This document shows positions 32,290-41,066 of a DNA stretch of 44,503 bases, piece after piece. The stretch covers positions 4,800 to 49,302 of the forward strand of contig DBDJ01000044.1 of NCBI GenBank assembly GCA_002293525.1. The letters run 5' to 3'. The notes below the pieces were generated by a model. It ran no database searches. It saw only the letters and a program-made list of their open reading frames with translations, and was not told where the DNA came from. Position 1 is the first letter of the stretch. The number at the start of each line of letters is the position of its first letter. This stretch comes from Lachnospiraceae bacterium UBA935 (GTDB lineage Bacteria; Bacillota; Clostridia; Lachnospirales; Lachnospiraceae). A program made the translations under genes and the position numbers.

Positions 32290-32472
32290 CTATTCGGTTC
32301 CTGTTTCCTGTACTCGTTTCTGCTGTTCCAACCATATCCGGCGATCGGCCCGAGCCGCGATTGCTGCGGCACGGTTCACGATTTCCTGACACTCTTCATG
32401 GGTCTTGCCTTTGTAACAGTCATCGTGGACCCGTATTAGGCCGTATTCAGTGGTATATTCTTTTACTACCAT
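32290..32472 (-). CDS. Small acidic/basic protein of mobile-element type
   Basis: 60 residues starting MVVKEYTTEYGLIRVHDDCY, with GAGG 8 bases before the ATG. The rest (KGKTHEECQEIVNRAAAI, then an Arg/Gln-rich helix) is compact and charged. Similar short proteins occur beside recombinases in clostridial mobile elements (recollection, not checked). It is the only leftward gene in the element. It could be a recombination directionality factor by size and charge. That is a guess. Confidence 0.55.
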   Translation of the reverse strand: MVVKEYTTEYGLIRVHDDCYKGKTHEECQEIVNRAAAIAARADRRIWLEQQKRVQETGTE

Positions 32473-32632
32473 ATGCGTACCTCGTATACCTTTCTTTCTA
32501 CAGCCTATGCTGCAAGGCTTGTCAGAGTTTCGTACTATCCGCCGGCCGGATATTCTGGGGAATGCCGACCGGCGGCTTTGTCGGGTACAGTATGGGGTAC
32601 AAAGAACTATTAGAGGCGGCCTGAAAGGTATT

Positions 32633-32800
32633 GTGGCCGCATATAACCGTGGATGCAGTACGCTATATGAGCTGGCGGAGTTTTGGGACGTGACGGAGGT
32701 CTTTGCGGCCGCCGCCATAGAATGCTACCGGGCAAAGTATGGGTACAGCGCAAAATGCGGCGACTGCATGATTCGCTTTGATCCGTTAGAAATAATGTGA
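32633..32800 (+). pseudogene. C-terminal remnant resembling ImmA/IrrE-family proteins
   Basis: 55 codons from a GTG, with AYNRGCSTLYELAEFWDVTE and ECYRAKYG followed by a short beta stretch ending RFDPLEIM. This resembles the C-terminal part of ImmA/IrrE-type proteins of mobile elements (from memory). The HExxH protease motif that should precede it is absent. Upstream the frame continues to 32450 but is unlike the family. AAAGG lies close to the GTG, so a short independent peptide is not excluded. Confidence 0.4.
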
Positions 32801-32833
32801 AGTTTAATATAAACCAAAGAAGAAAGGAATTTT

Positions 32834-34114
32834 ATGATGGCAACAATATTTTGCGAAGAATGCGGAAAAGAAATTTTTGAAACAGCAGAGAAATGTCCTC
32901 ATTGCGGTTACCCTGTATTTTCTAGACCACTAGGCAGGCGGGCGACACCTGAGACACCAAGGCCTTTGAATCAAAAACCAACAGGCCAATCAAGACCAGC
33001 GTCACCTATAGAAAATGCCGCGCCAACTGCGCAGTCGCAGTCAGGCATGGGCCTCATTGCGCTAATACTTTCCGTGCTGGGCTGCACCTGTTTAGTCGGC
33101 ACCATTCTTGCGATTATTGACCTCACAAGAAACGATAAGAGTAAAAAACACGCCTTATCGGTTGTAGCGTTGGCTGCATCCGGACTTTGGTTCGTAACTG
33201 CCATTATATTTGGCGTAACTCTCAGTAATGACAGTGGTGGTGCAATAGCGGAGTTACAGGATAGCATAATTTTTGAGGATTCTCGTGCAAATCTGGCAGA
33301 TACGCCAGAAGCGACAGAGATCATTGAGGAACCTGCCGAAAAACCTACTGGCGAAGATGCCTCCAAAGAGACTAACAGAATTACCATTGACGAACAGGTC
33401 ATATTAGACCAGGACGGATATACAATCACAGCCAAAGAAATAACCGACGGTATATTCGGGTCGGAAATCAATCTGCTGATCGAGAATAACTCTTCGGGGG
33501 ACATCACAGTGCAGTCTCGGAACATGACTGTAAATGGGTACATGATCAGCTCGATGCTTTCAGCCGATGTTGTCGCTGGTAAGAAATCAAATGAATCGCT
33601 GACATTGAGCGGGATTGACTTAGAGATGAGCGGAATAGATGCCGTAGCATCAGTGAAATTCAACATCGCCGTGCTTGATGCCGACTCATGGGATGAATTG
33701 CTTTTTACGGATACAATTGAAATCGAAACATCAATAGTAAGCGATTATGCACAAGTCTATGATGACAGTGGCGAAGTATTGCTCGATCGAGACGGGATAA
33801 AGATAGTATCGAAGGGTATCGGAGATGAAAGCATCTTTGGCCCTAGCGTGATCCTGTACATCGAAAATAATTCTGATCAGGCTGTGACAGTACAGGTAAG
33901 GGATACTTCTGTCAATGGATTCATGATCACCCCGACGATGTCTTCGGAAGTCCTACCCGGTATGCGTGCAGTATCAAACCTTACATTTTTTGAGTCCGAG
34001 TTGGAAGAGAATCAAATAACTGAAATAAAAGATATAGAAACTTCATTCCACGTTTTTGACACCGACAGCTGGGATACTATATTTGATTCAGAAACAATAG
34101 TGATAACTTTCTAG
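32834..34114 (+). CDS. Zinc-ribbon membrane protein with two tandem beta domains
   Basis: 426 residues. N-terminal zinc ribbon CEECGK...CPHCGY (about 7-25), a Pro-rich linker, two membrane helices (about 72-95 and 108-130), an acidic linker, then two similar domains of about 110 residues (about 190-300 and 312-426). Both repeat the same plan: (I/L)LDxDG..I.(A/S)KxI.D..(I)FG....LLIENNS....TVQ.R...VNG(Y/F)MI...S.....G, closing with a DADSWD or DTDSWD block. The C-terminal part should face outside. No catalytic motif is visible. AAAGGA lies 5 bases before ATGATG. It is the largest cargo gene of the element. Confidence 0.8.
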   Translation: MMATIFCEECGKEIFETAEKCPHCGYPVFSRPLGRRATPETPRPLNQKPTGQSRPASPIENAAPTAQSQSGMGLIALILSVLGCTCLVGTILAIIDLTRNDKSKKHALSVVALAASGLWFVTAIIFGVTLSNDSGGAIAELQDSIIFEDSRANLADTPEATEIIEEPAEKPTGEDASKETNRITIDEQVILDQDGYTITAKEITDGIFGSEINLLIENNSSGDITVQSRNMTVNGYMISSMLSADVVAGKKSNESLTLSGIDLEMSGIDAVASVKFNIAVLDADSWDELLFTDTIEIETSIVSDYAQVYDDSGEVLLDRDGIKIVSKGIGDESIFGPSVILYIENNSDQAVTVQVRDTSVNGFMITPTMSSEVLPGMRAVSNLTFFESELEENQITEIKDIETSFHVFDTDSWDTIFDSETIVITF

Positions 34115-34116
34115 TC

Positions 34117-34132
34117 GTTGCGACGTCGCAAC
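34117..34132. repeat. Perfect 16-bp palindrome
   Basis: GTTGCGACGTCGCAAC begins 2 bp after the stop codon of the zinc-ribbon gene. It has no loop or T-run, so it looks like a protein-binding site rather than a terminator. Confidence 0.7.
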
Positions 34133-34195
34133 AGGAAGTCTCACTTGCGAAAACATGAACAGGATGAGGCATAAATAGACAAGGAGGAGAAGGTA

Positions 34196-34297
34196 CTGAA
34201 AAACCTTGAAAAAAGATTATTGGAGAAGTCAAAAGAATCTTTCATTATGGCTGTAGAAATGGAAATAAAACTGCTTGATGTTGCCTACACAGGATAG
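34196..34297 (+). pseudogene. Scrap resembling the N-terminus of DUF3644 proteins
   Basis: A strong AGGAGGAGAAGG box is followed by CTG and 33 codons reading KNLEKRLLEKSKESFIMAVE before the similarity ends and a stop follows. DUF3644 proteins start very much like this (LLEKSKE-F...E-YN), from memory. No ATG is available. Probably a gene deleted down to its start region. Confidence 0.35.
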
Positions 34298-34316
34298 AAA
34301 AAAAGAGAGGGACGCA

Positions 34317-35900
34317 ATGGATCAGTACTGTGCCTATCTGCGAAAAAGCCGAGCGGATCGTGACGCCGAGATGCGCGGCGAAGGGGAAACCCTGGCTCGC
34401 CACAAAAAGATGCTGGAAGATCTATCCAGAAGGATGAACCTGCTGATCAGTCGGTTCTACTCCGAAGTAGTCTCCGGTGAAACAATCGCAGACCGTCCGG
34501 TCATGCGGCAACTTCTACGTGATGTAGAAACAGGGCTTTGGGCTGGCGTCTTTGTGATCGAGGTGGAGCGTCTTGCCCGCGGCAACACAAAGGACCAGGG
34601 GGCCGTAGCAGATGCTTTCAAGTATACCGGCACGAAAATATTGACGCTGTCCAAGACGTATGATCCGGAAGATGAATTCGACGAGGAATACTTTGAGTTC
34701 GGCCTTTTCATGAGCAGACGGGAATACAAAACGATCAACCGGCGGCTTCAGCGCGGTCGGATCGCCGCCGTAAAAGAAGGACGGTTCATCGGCGGTACCG
34801 CGCCATATGGGTACCGAAAAGTGAAGGCCCCGGATAAAGGTTACACCCTCGAAATAGTTCCAGAACAGGCAGAGGTCGTGAAAATGATCTTCGACTGGTA
34901 CTGCCACGGCCTTCCTGAACCGGACGGGTCTATCGCGTCCATGGGACGGATTGCCATCGCCCGGCGGCTGGATCTGCTGGGCATTCGACCGCCGCAAAAG
35001 CCTGTCTGGTCTAAAGACACTATAGGCGGGATATTGGGCAATGCCACATATACTGGCATGGTGCATTTTGGCCGCGAGAAAGAGGTGAAAATATCGGCAG
35101 GCGGGGAAGTTGTGAAGAAGCGAACCTTGGCGGATGAATACATCATGGCCCCCGGTCTGCATCCGGCCATAATAGATCAGGACATGTTTGCCAAGGTGCA
35201 GCGCATGAAACGCGCTAACCGGAAGAACACCACTCCGGCCAGATCAGTTCTACAGAATCCCTTTTCCGGACTGATCTACTGCAAGAAATGCGGGGTTTTG
35301 ATGACAAGGCTTGCGCCTAACTCCAGAAATCGGTATGACACGCTGAAATGTCCGAACCGGTACTGCGAAAATGTGTCTGCGCCGATGCATGAAGTTGAAC
35401 AGCAGGTTTTGTCGTTCCTGCGCGATCTGCTCCGCAGGTATGAGATTGACACCATGATCCCAGCATCTTCTCCCGTCACGGATCAGCTGGCCGGAATAGA
35501 AAACAGCATCGAAAAGATCGATACTGAACTACGGACGCTTTCAGATCAGATGAAAAAGGCATATGATTTCTTGGAGCGGGAAGTGTATACTCTGGACGTT
35601 TTCCGGGATCGGCAAGAGACATTGAAAAGGAACATATCTGCGTTGGAGAAGAACCGCGCTGATCTGGCGGCTGAGCTGGACAGATTTCGGCAGCTGGCAG
35701 CTGCAAGGGACGACTATCTGCCGAAGCTGAAGGATCTACTTGAAAAATATGACGTGCGCTCGGCTAGAGAGAATAATGACATACTGAAGGGACTGATCGC
35801 AAGAATGGAGTATGGAAAGGATCAGAGGAATAACTTCAAACGGAAAGAGAAGTTTTCCTTCGTGCTGGACATCCATCCATCAGTGATTTATGACATATGA
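34317..35900 (+). CDS. Large serine recombinase (integrase/excisionase)
   Basis: 527 residues from MDQYCAYLRKSRAD; GAGAGGG precedes this ATG, and an earlier in-frame ATG lacks spacing. Resolvase domain (about 1-150) with catalytic Ser11 and the arginine block VIEVERLARGNTKDQG; recombinase domain (about 165-290); zinc-ribbon CKKCG...CPNRYC (about 320-350); coiled coil (about 395-465) that in this family controls direction of the reaction; basic C-terminus. The gene ends 12 bp before the right attachment core, the usual place of an integrase. Without a directionality factor such enzymes only integrate; with one they excise. None is identified here with confidence. Confidence 0.95.
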   Translation: MDQYCAYLRKSRADRDAEMRGEGETLARHKKMLEDLSRRMNLLISRFYSEVVSGETIADRPVMRQLLRDVETGLWAGVFVIEVERLARGNTKDQGAVADAFKYTGTKILTLSKTYDPEDEFDEEYFEFGLFMSRREYKTINRRLQRGRIAAVKEGRFIGGTAPYGYRKVKAPDKGYTLEIVPEQAEVVKMIFDWYCHGLPEPDGSIASMGRIAIARRLDLLGIRPPQKPVWSKDTIGGILGNATYTGMVHFGREKEVKISAGGEVVKKRTLADEYIMAPGLHPAIIDQDMFAKVQRMKRANRKNTTPARSVLQNPFSGLIYCKKCGVLMTRLAPNSRNRYDTLKCPNRYCENVSAPMHEVEQQVLSFLRDLLRRYEIDTMIPASSPVTDQLAGIENSIEKIDTELRTLSDQMKKAYDFLEREVYTLDVFRDRQETLKRNISALEKNRADLAAELDRFRQLAAARDDYLPKLKDLLEKYDVRSARENNDILKGLIARMEYGKDQRNNFKRKEKFSFVLDIHPSVIYDI

Positions 35901-35912
35901 CATGTGTAGGGC

Positions 35913-35922
35913 TATACATATG
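35913..35922 (+). repeat. attR core of the intervening element
   Basis: TATACATATG, identical to 31160-31169. It is in frame with the 3' gene half that follows (TAT-ACA-TAT-GGA). Confidence 0.88.
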
Positions 35923-36341
35923 GACCGCCGATGGCGGTTGCGCCTCTTAACAAAGTCCGCGAAGTAATAGAATACGCTATCACGGAAATACCGGTTGAAA
36001 AGATAAATCTGGGCATACCGAATTATGGCTATGACTGGAGCCTGCCCTATATCAGAGGAGAAAGCAAAGCCGTCACCATCGGTAATGTGGAAGCCGTACA
36101 ATTGGCTGTTACGCATGGCGCTGAAATCTTATTTGATGAGGTGGCAATGTCTCCCTATTTTTATTATTACGAAGACGGGCTTACCCACGAGGTATGGTTT
36201 GAAGATGTCCGGAGCATGAGGGAGAAATTCAAGCTGGTCACCGAATATAACCTGAACGGCGTCGGTTATTGGCAGGTCATGCAGTTATACCGCGCCAATT
36301 GGCTGCTGCTGGCAGATACCTTTTATATTATGAACACATAA
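35913..36341 (+). CDS. 3' part of the split LysM-GH18 gene
   Basis: 142 codons plus stop: YTYGPPMAVAPLNKV, then the end of the GH18 barrel with KINLGIPNYGYDW and GVGYWQVMQ, blocks typical of the C-terminal half of YaaH-like enzymes. The only internal ATG near the start (35931) has no ribosome site, so it is not expected to be translated alone. Joined to 30446-31159 it gives a 380-residue protein with no lost or added codon. No frameshift or stop lies in either half, so the gene has been kept functional or was split recently. Confidence 0.93.
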   Translation, partial: YTYGPPMAVAPLNKVREVIEYAITEIPVEKINLGIPNYGYDWSLPYIRGESKAVTIGNVEAVQLAVTHGAEILFDEVAMSPYFYYYEDGLTHEVWFEDVRSMREKFKLVTEYNLNGVGYWQVMQLYRANWLLLADTFYIMNT

Positions 36342-36367
36342 GGCCGAAGCACTTTCCTATTGAAGAA

Positions 36368-36402
36368 AAAAGGTAACGTTGAAATTTACCACGTTACCTT
36401 TC
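36368..36402 (-). terminator. Terminator of the diguanylate cyclase gene
   Basis: AAAGGTAACG / CGTTACCTTT stem with a 13-base loop. On the minus strand it is followed by TTTTTT, so it mainly ends the cyclase transcript. It may also stop the LysM-GH18 transcript from the other side. Confidence 0.78.
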
Positions 36403-36414
36403 CTAAGCTCTTAC

Positions 36415-38478
36415 TCACAGACTAGCAAACGTACAGCGGTTCCGGCCGCCCTGTTTCGACTCATAAAGCATTTCATCCGCGAGCTGGATATAGATATCGC
36501 TGTTGTGTGTATGCTCTACCTTGCCGGTCATGACACCGATGGAGACGGTAACGAAGTCTGATACCTTGCTTTTATCATGCGGTATCTTGCAGCTGCGAAT
36601 GTTTTCCATGATCTTCTCCGCTATGATGCGAGACCCGACCTCGTCAGTATTGGGCAGGACTACTACGAATTCCTCACCGCCATAGCGGGCAATGAAATCA
36701 TCGGCTCTTACCGCGCTCTCCTGTAATACTTTGGAAATCGTTTTCAAACAGTTATCGCCTTCAATATGACCGTAGGCATCATTATAATTTTTGAAGTAAT
36801 CAATGTCAATCATCATCATGCTGATGATCCCGCCGGATCGGGACAGAGAACGGATCAGACGCTGCATGGTTTCATCAAAAAAGCGGCGGTTATAAATACC
36901 GGTGAGCGGATCATAAAAAATCTTGTCCACTTCGACTTCCAGCTTGAGGACGTTTTTCTCCAGCCGGTTGCGCATCAAGGCACTGGCCATCAGCTCGCTG
37001 GCCGAACGCAAGATGCCGACCTCATTATCGGAGAATACCCGCTCTTTGCGGCAGTCATCAAAAGCAACAAAACCTTTCAGCTGTTCCTGCAGATAGATGG
37101 GCACTACTAAAATCGACACAATTCCCTGCCTGGCAAGATAGCCGCTGACACTGTCATCCATGTCCCGGACGATGCCGTTGATACAATGACCCCGCAAAAA
37201 CTCTCTTTCCCAGCCCGGCAGGATATCACTATATAAAAATCCCTGCGACTTCTCGATGTCTTGCCGCGGCTCGGCATTCACCGGCCATTCAAAGATCTGT
37301 TTACAGTAGACCTGGTCTTCTTTGAGATAGTTTTCCCAGAAAAAAACCCGGTCGATTCCGGCCGATTCGGCCATTATGCCCATGGCATGGTGAAGATCTG
37401 CTGTAAAGCTGTCGGTACCGGATTGAAGCAGGATCGTGGAGACGTGGTTCACCGCACGTAGCAGCCGGTTCTGATACTCCGTCTCTTGCATCATCTGCTT
37501 CAGCTGCATGTCCGCTTCGCGTATTTTACTGGCTTCCTCATTACGGATTACCGCGTTGACCAGCATGAAACTTGCCGTTCGCAGGATATTGACCTCACCT
37601 TCGGTATAAGTCCGCTCTTCGGTAAGATTTTCATAAAGGACAAAACCCCAGAACATGCCCTTATTAAATATCGGTATCGCAAGTACCGTCACACATCCGA
37701 ATGCTTTCAGCGATTCGGCCTCCGGCATGAGAGATACCGGGCCGTTGATACATTGCCCTGATCTCAGGATGTCTTTCCAGCGCGGGATATGCCGGCCATA
37801 AGAATTAATCTGAAGCTCTTGCAAAGGTGTGATGGAAGTGCCCGCCTCTTTGCTCCAGCGGTAAATCTGCGATGCATACAGGCCATCCGGCCTCTCAACA
37901 TTGCGGGACACCGACATCCTGTCAACATCCGCAATCCCGGCTATGAGGGCAACACCTGCAGACATCATGGCCTTAAAGTTTTCGGCGCTTTGTGAAAGGA
38001 GGATAATCGCCGCGCTGTTCAGGATGCCAAGCCTCTTTTCCTTTTCCTCAAGCATATTCTGGGTTTCTATCAATTCGGTGATATCGATGGCATATTCCAG
38101 ATGGGCCTTTTTTCCTCCCGGCCAGTCAACCAGGCGCGCCGTCTTATGAAATACGCTGCCCTTGATCGCTTCTTTATGGTTCCATATTATGGTTTTGTCA
38201 GGATCCTTCATCAGTTCCAGATAAGGGCAATGTTCACATGGCTGATCCAGACCTTGGAGCAGCTGATAGCATACTTGCCCCACCCCATCGCCTTCTATAC
38301 CAAAATTCCGTCGGATGCTGTCATTGAGAAAAAGTATCTTACCGTCCTCCGGCGTACAGACCGTAATCAGCGCTTCCATTTCATTTAGGATATCTTTCAG
38401 TAGCTTAAGCTGATCCGCTTCTTCTCGGCGGCTGGTTTGGTGTTTCTTCGGCAGTTTTGTGTTCCTTTCTTTCGGCAT
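36415..38478 (-). CDS. Diguanylate cyclase with PAS and two GAF domains
   Basis: 687 residues, no membrane segment. A PAS domain (about 20-130, with PCEHCPY that may bind a metal), two GAF domains (about 145-315 and 330-505) and a GGDEF domain (about 520-687). The active-site motif is GGEEF at 600-604, and an RxxD inhibitory site (RADD) lies five residues before it, so it should make cyclic di-GMP and be restrained by it. Both GAF domains contain C-I-N-G and FWGF/LKGF blocks shared with the hybrid kinase at 1617-4991. A GGAGGGG box lies about 12 bases before the ATG, a little far. Confidence 0.93.
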   Translation of the reverse strand: MPKERNTKLPKKHQTSRREEADQLKLLKDILNEMEALITVCTPEDGKILFLNDSIRRNFGIEGDGVGQVCYQLLQGLDQPCEHCPYLELMKDPDKTIIWNHKEAIKGSVFHKTARLVDWPGGKKAHLEYAIDITELIETQNMLEEKEKRLGILNSAAIILLSQSAENFKAMMSAGVALIAGIADVDRMSVSRNVERPDGLYASQIYRWSKEAGTSITPLQELQINSYGRHIPRWKDILRSGQCINGPVSLMPEAESLKAFGCVTVLAIPIFNKGMFWGFVLYENLTEERTYTEGEVNILRTASFMLVNAVIRNEEASKIREADMQLKQMMQETEYQNRLLRAVNHVSTILLQSGTDSFTADLHHAMGIMAESAGIDRVFFWENYLKEDQVYCKQIFEWPVNAEPRQDIEKSQGFLYSDILPGWEREFLRGHCINGIVRDMDDSVSGYLARQGIVSILVVPIYLQEQLKGFVAFDDCRKERVFSDNEVGILRSASELMASALMRNRLEKNVLKLEVEVDKIFYDPLTGIYNRRFFDETMQRLIRSLSRSGGIISMMMIDIDYFKNYNDAYGHIEGDNCLKTISKVLQESAVRADDFIARYGGEEFVVVLPNTDEVGSRIIAEKIMENIRSCKIPHDKSKVSDFVTVSIGVMTGKVEHTHNSDIYIQLADEMLYESKQGGRNRCTFASL

Positions 38479-38532
38479 CAGTATTCATCCCCTCCCCCTT
38501 ACTACTGTGCACATTTTGCCAATATTGCCAGC

Positions 38533-41013
38533 TTATTTAACTGGCAGCTTGACCTTATCCAAATGCCATATATCATCAACATATTCCTGTATGGTCCGGT
38601 CTGCGGAAAACTTACCGGAACAAGCCACGTTAAGGATGGCGCTCCTAGCCCAGCCTTTTTCATTGCGGTAGGCTTCTTCCACCTTCTTTTGCGCTTCGGC
38701 GTATGCTTTAAAATCTTTTAAGACAAAGTAAGTATCTGCTTTATCCGTACTCAGCGTATTTAACAGCGAATTGTAAGTATTGCGGAACAGATCCGGGTCG
38801 CCCGGTGCATAGGTTCCGTTGATCAGCTGCATCAATACCCTGCGGATATCTTGGTCATTGTTAAAGATTTCCATCGGATTGTAGCCGCGCTGTCTTTCAT
38901 AATGAATGACTTCATCGGAACTCATCCCGAAAATAAACGCGTTTTCTTCCCCGACTTCTTCGACTATCTCGACATTTGCCCCGTCCATCGTCCCGATCGT
39001 AAGAGCGCCGTTCAGCATAAACTTCATATTTCCTGTTCCCGAAGCCTCTTTGCTTGCCGTTGAGATCTGTTCGGAAACATCCGCCGCCGCGAAGATAAGC
39101 TCGGCATTGGAAACCCGGTAATCCTCGATGAATACTACCTTGAGTTTGCCGCCAATCGATGCATCATTGTTCACTACATCGCCCACCGCATTAATCAGCT
39201 TGATCGTCAGCTTGGCATTTATATAAGCCGCCGCCGCCTTACCGCCGAATATAAAGGTCCGGGGATAAAAATCCATATCAGGATGATCCTTCAGTTCATT
39301 ATAAAGATACATTACATGTAAAATATTCAGTAGCTGACGCTTATACTCATGCAGACGTTTAACCTGAACGTCAAATATCGAACGCGGATCTACTACAACC
39401 CCGTTATTCTGCAGTATGTATTCTGCCAGACGGAGTTTGTTCTGATATTTAATATGCATGAATTCCTGCTGAGCCTTTTCATCTTCGGCATAGATCTTAA
39501 GCTTGTTGATCTTTGGCAGGTCCGTAATCCAGTCATTGCCGATCCGTCCGGTAACCCAGGCGGCTAACAGCGGATTACCGTGAAGCAGGAAACGGCGCTG
39601 GGTAATCCCGTTAGTTTTGTTGTTGAATTTCTCCGGCATCAGTTCATAAAAATCCTTAAGTTCCTGCTGTTTTAAGATTTCCGTATGCAGCCTCGCCACA
39701 CCGTTTACCGAATAGCCGACGGCAATCGCCAGATGGGCCATCTTAACCTGGCCGTCATAGATAATCGCCATCTTACGCACTTTATCCTGATTACCGGGAT
39801 AACGCTGTTCGATCCGGGCGATAAAACGGCGGTTGATCTCCTCAATAATCTGATATATCCTGGGCAGAATCCGGGAAAACAGCTCAATCGGCCATTTCTC
39901 CAAGGCTTCCGACATAATCGTATGATTGGTGTAAGCACAGGTCTTGGTCGTTACTTCCCATGCTTCGTCCCATGTAAGATAAAGCTCATCCATCAAAATC
40001 CGCATCAGTTCCGCGATGGCCACCGTAGGGTGAGTGTCGTTCAGCTGGAAAGTGACTTTTTCATGAAACTTCTTGATATCTTCATGAGTCCGAAGATATT
40101 TAGCCACAGCTTCCTGAACCGAAGCGGAGATAAAGAAGTACTGCTGTTTTAAGCGCAGCTCCTTCCCGGCATAATGGGTGTCGTTGGGGTAAAGCACTTC
40201 CACGATACTGCGGGCCAGATGTTCCTGTTCCTTGGCCTTCTGGTAGTCCATCTTATCAGAAGTATCTAACAGGAAGCACTCAAGCGGCTGGGCATCCCAG
40301 ATCCGCAGGGTATTGACGATCCCGCTGCCATAGCCTACAATCGGCAGGTCGTAGGGAATCGCCTGAACCGACAGGTAATCCTTCTGGGTAAAATGGCTTC
40401 TGCCGTTCTCATCTACATATATATCCGTATAACCGCCAAACTTAACCTCTTTGGCATATTCCTGACGGCGCAGTTCAAAAGGATTGTTGTTGTCCAGCCA
40501 ATTGTCCGGAACTTCCTCCTGAAAGCCCTTGCGGATCTCTTGCTTAAACATCCCGTAACGGTAACGAATCCCGCAGCCATAAGCCGCATAACCAAGGGTC
40601 GCCAGAGAATCTAGGAAACAGGCGGCCAACCGCCCCAAACCGCCGTTGCCCAGCGCAGCATCCGGTTCCTGATCCTCGATGGCATTCAGATCCAGTCCCA
40701 GTTCGCTTAATGCTTCTTTGACCGGCTTCAGCGCCTGCAGGTTAATAATATTATTGCCGAGGGCACGACCCATCAGGAACTCCATCGACAGATAATAGAC
40801 CATCTTGGGATCCTGCTTCTCATATTCCTTCTGCGTATCCATCCAGTAACCGATAATCGCGTCCTTGATCGCATAAGATACCGCCTGAAATACCTGCTGC
40901 TCATTTGCTTCTTCCATCGTCTTTCGGTACAATGTCCTGACGTTATAAACCACACTTCTTTTAAATAACTCCTTATCAAAAGCCAGTGCCGGCGTTGTTG
41001 TTTTCTTGGCCAT
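38533..41013 (-). CDS. glgP: Glycogen/alpha-glucan phosphorylase
   Basis: 826 residues, full length. It releases glucose-1-phosphate from glycogen or other alpha-1,4-glucans using phosphate and pyridoxal phosphate. Seen: YLSMEFLMGRALGNN, DAALGNGGLGRLAACFLDS, NDTHPTVAIAELMR, RVSNAELIFAAADVSEQISTA, and the cofactor site EASGTGNMKFMLNGA with Lys664. AAGGAG lies before the ATG, and a promoter is visible at 41067-41095. No other glycogen gene is in the window. A small TGCCAG/CTGGCA hairpin covers the stop codon but lacks a T-run. Confidence 0.96.
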   Translation of the reverse strand: MAKKTTTPALAFDKELFKRSVVYNVRTLYRKTMEEANEQQVFQAVSYAIKDAIIGYWMDTQKEYEKQDPKMVYYLSMEFLMGRALGNNIINLQALKPVKEALSELGLDLNAIEDQEPDAALGNGGLGRLAACFLDSLATLGYAAYGCGIRYRYGMFKQEIRKGFQEEVPDNWLDNNNPFELRRQEYAKEVKFGGYTDIYVDENGRSHFTQKDYLSVQAIPYDLPIVGYGSGIVNTLRIWDAQPLECFLLDTSDKMDYQKAKEQEHLARSIVEVLYPNDTHYAGKELRLKQQYFFISASVQEAVAKYLRTHEDIKKFHEKVTFQLNDTHPTVAIAELMRILMDELYLTWDEAWEVTTKTCAYTNHTIMSEALEKWPIELFSRILPRIYQIIEEINRRFIARIEQRYPGNQDKVRKMAIIYDGQVKMAHLAIAVGYSVNGVARLHTEILKQQELKDFYELMPEKFNNKTNGITQRRFLLHGNPLLAAWVTGRIGNDWITDLPKINKLKIYAEDEKAQQEFMHIKYQNKLRLAEYILQNNGVVVDPRSIFDVQVKRLHEYKRQLLNILHVMYLYNELKDHPDMDFYPRTFIFGGKAAAAYINAKLTIKLINAVGDVVNNDASIGGKLKVVFIEDYRVSNAELIFAAADVSEQISTASKEASGTGNMKFMLNGALTIGTMDGANVEIVEEVGEENAFIFGMSSDEVIHYERQRGYNPMEIFNNDQDIRRVLMQLINGTYAPGDPDLFRNTYNSLLNTLSTDKADTYFVLKDFKAYAEAQKKVEEAYRNEKGWARSAILNVACSGKFSADRTIQEYVDDIWHLDKVKLPVK

Positions 41014-41066
41014 CCTGATTTCTCCTTATCCACTAATTATTTATATTCGGTTTTTAACTGTAAGTC

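Larger units (their letters stand above)
31160..35912 (+). mobile_element. 4,753-bp serine-recombinase element inside the LysM-GH18 gene
   Basis: The element lies between two exact 10-bp copies of TATACATATG (31160-31169 and 35913-35922). One copy plus the outside sequences restores an unbroken reading frame with junction peptide EWGYTYGPPMAVAP, a block I know from YaaH-type proteins. Contents in order: degraded sequence, a 191-residue protein of unknown role, a 60-residue protein on the other strand, an IrrE-like remnant, a zinc-ribbon membrane protein, a DUF3644-like scrap, and a large serine recombinase whose stop codon is 12 bp from the right core. No transfer, replication or structural phage gene is seen. 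It is small enough to be a dedicated intervening element. Confidence 0.92.

Noticed and set aside
32120..32392. 90-residue minus-strand ORF
   Set aside because: It overlaps the better supported 60-residue gene, has no ribosome site, and its composition is not protein-like.
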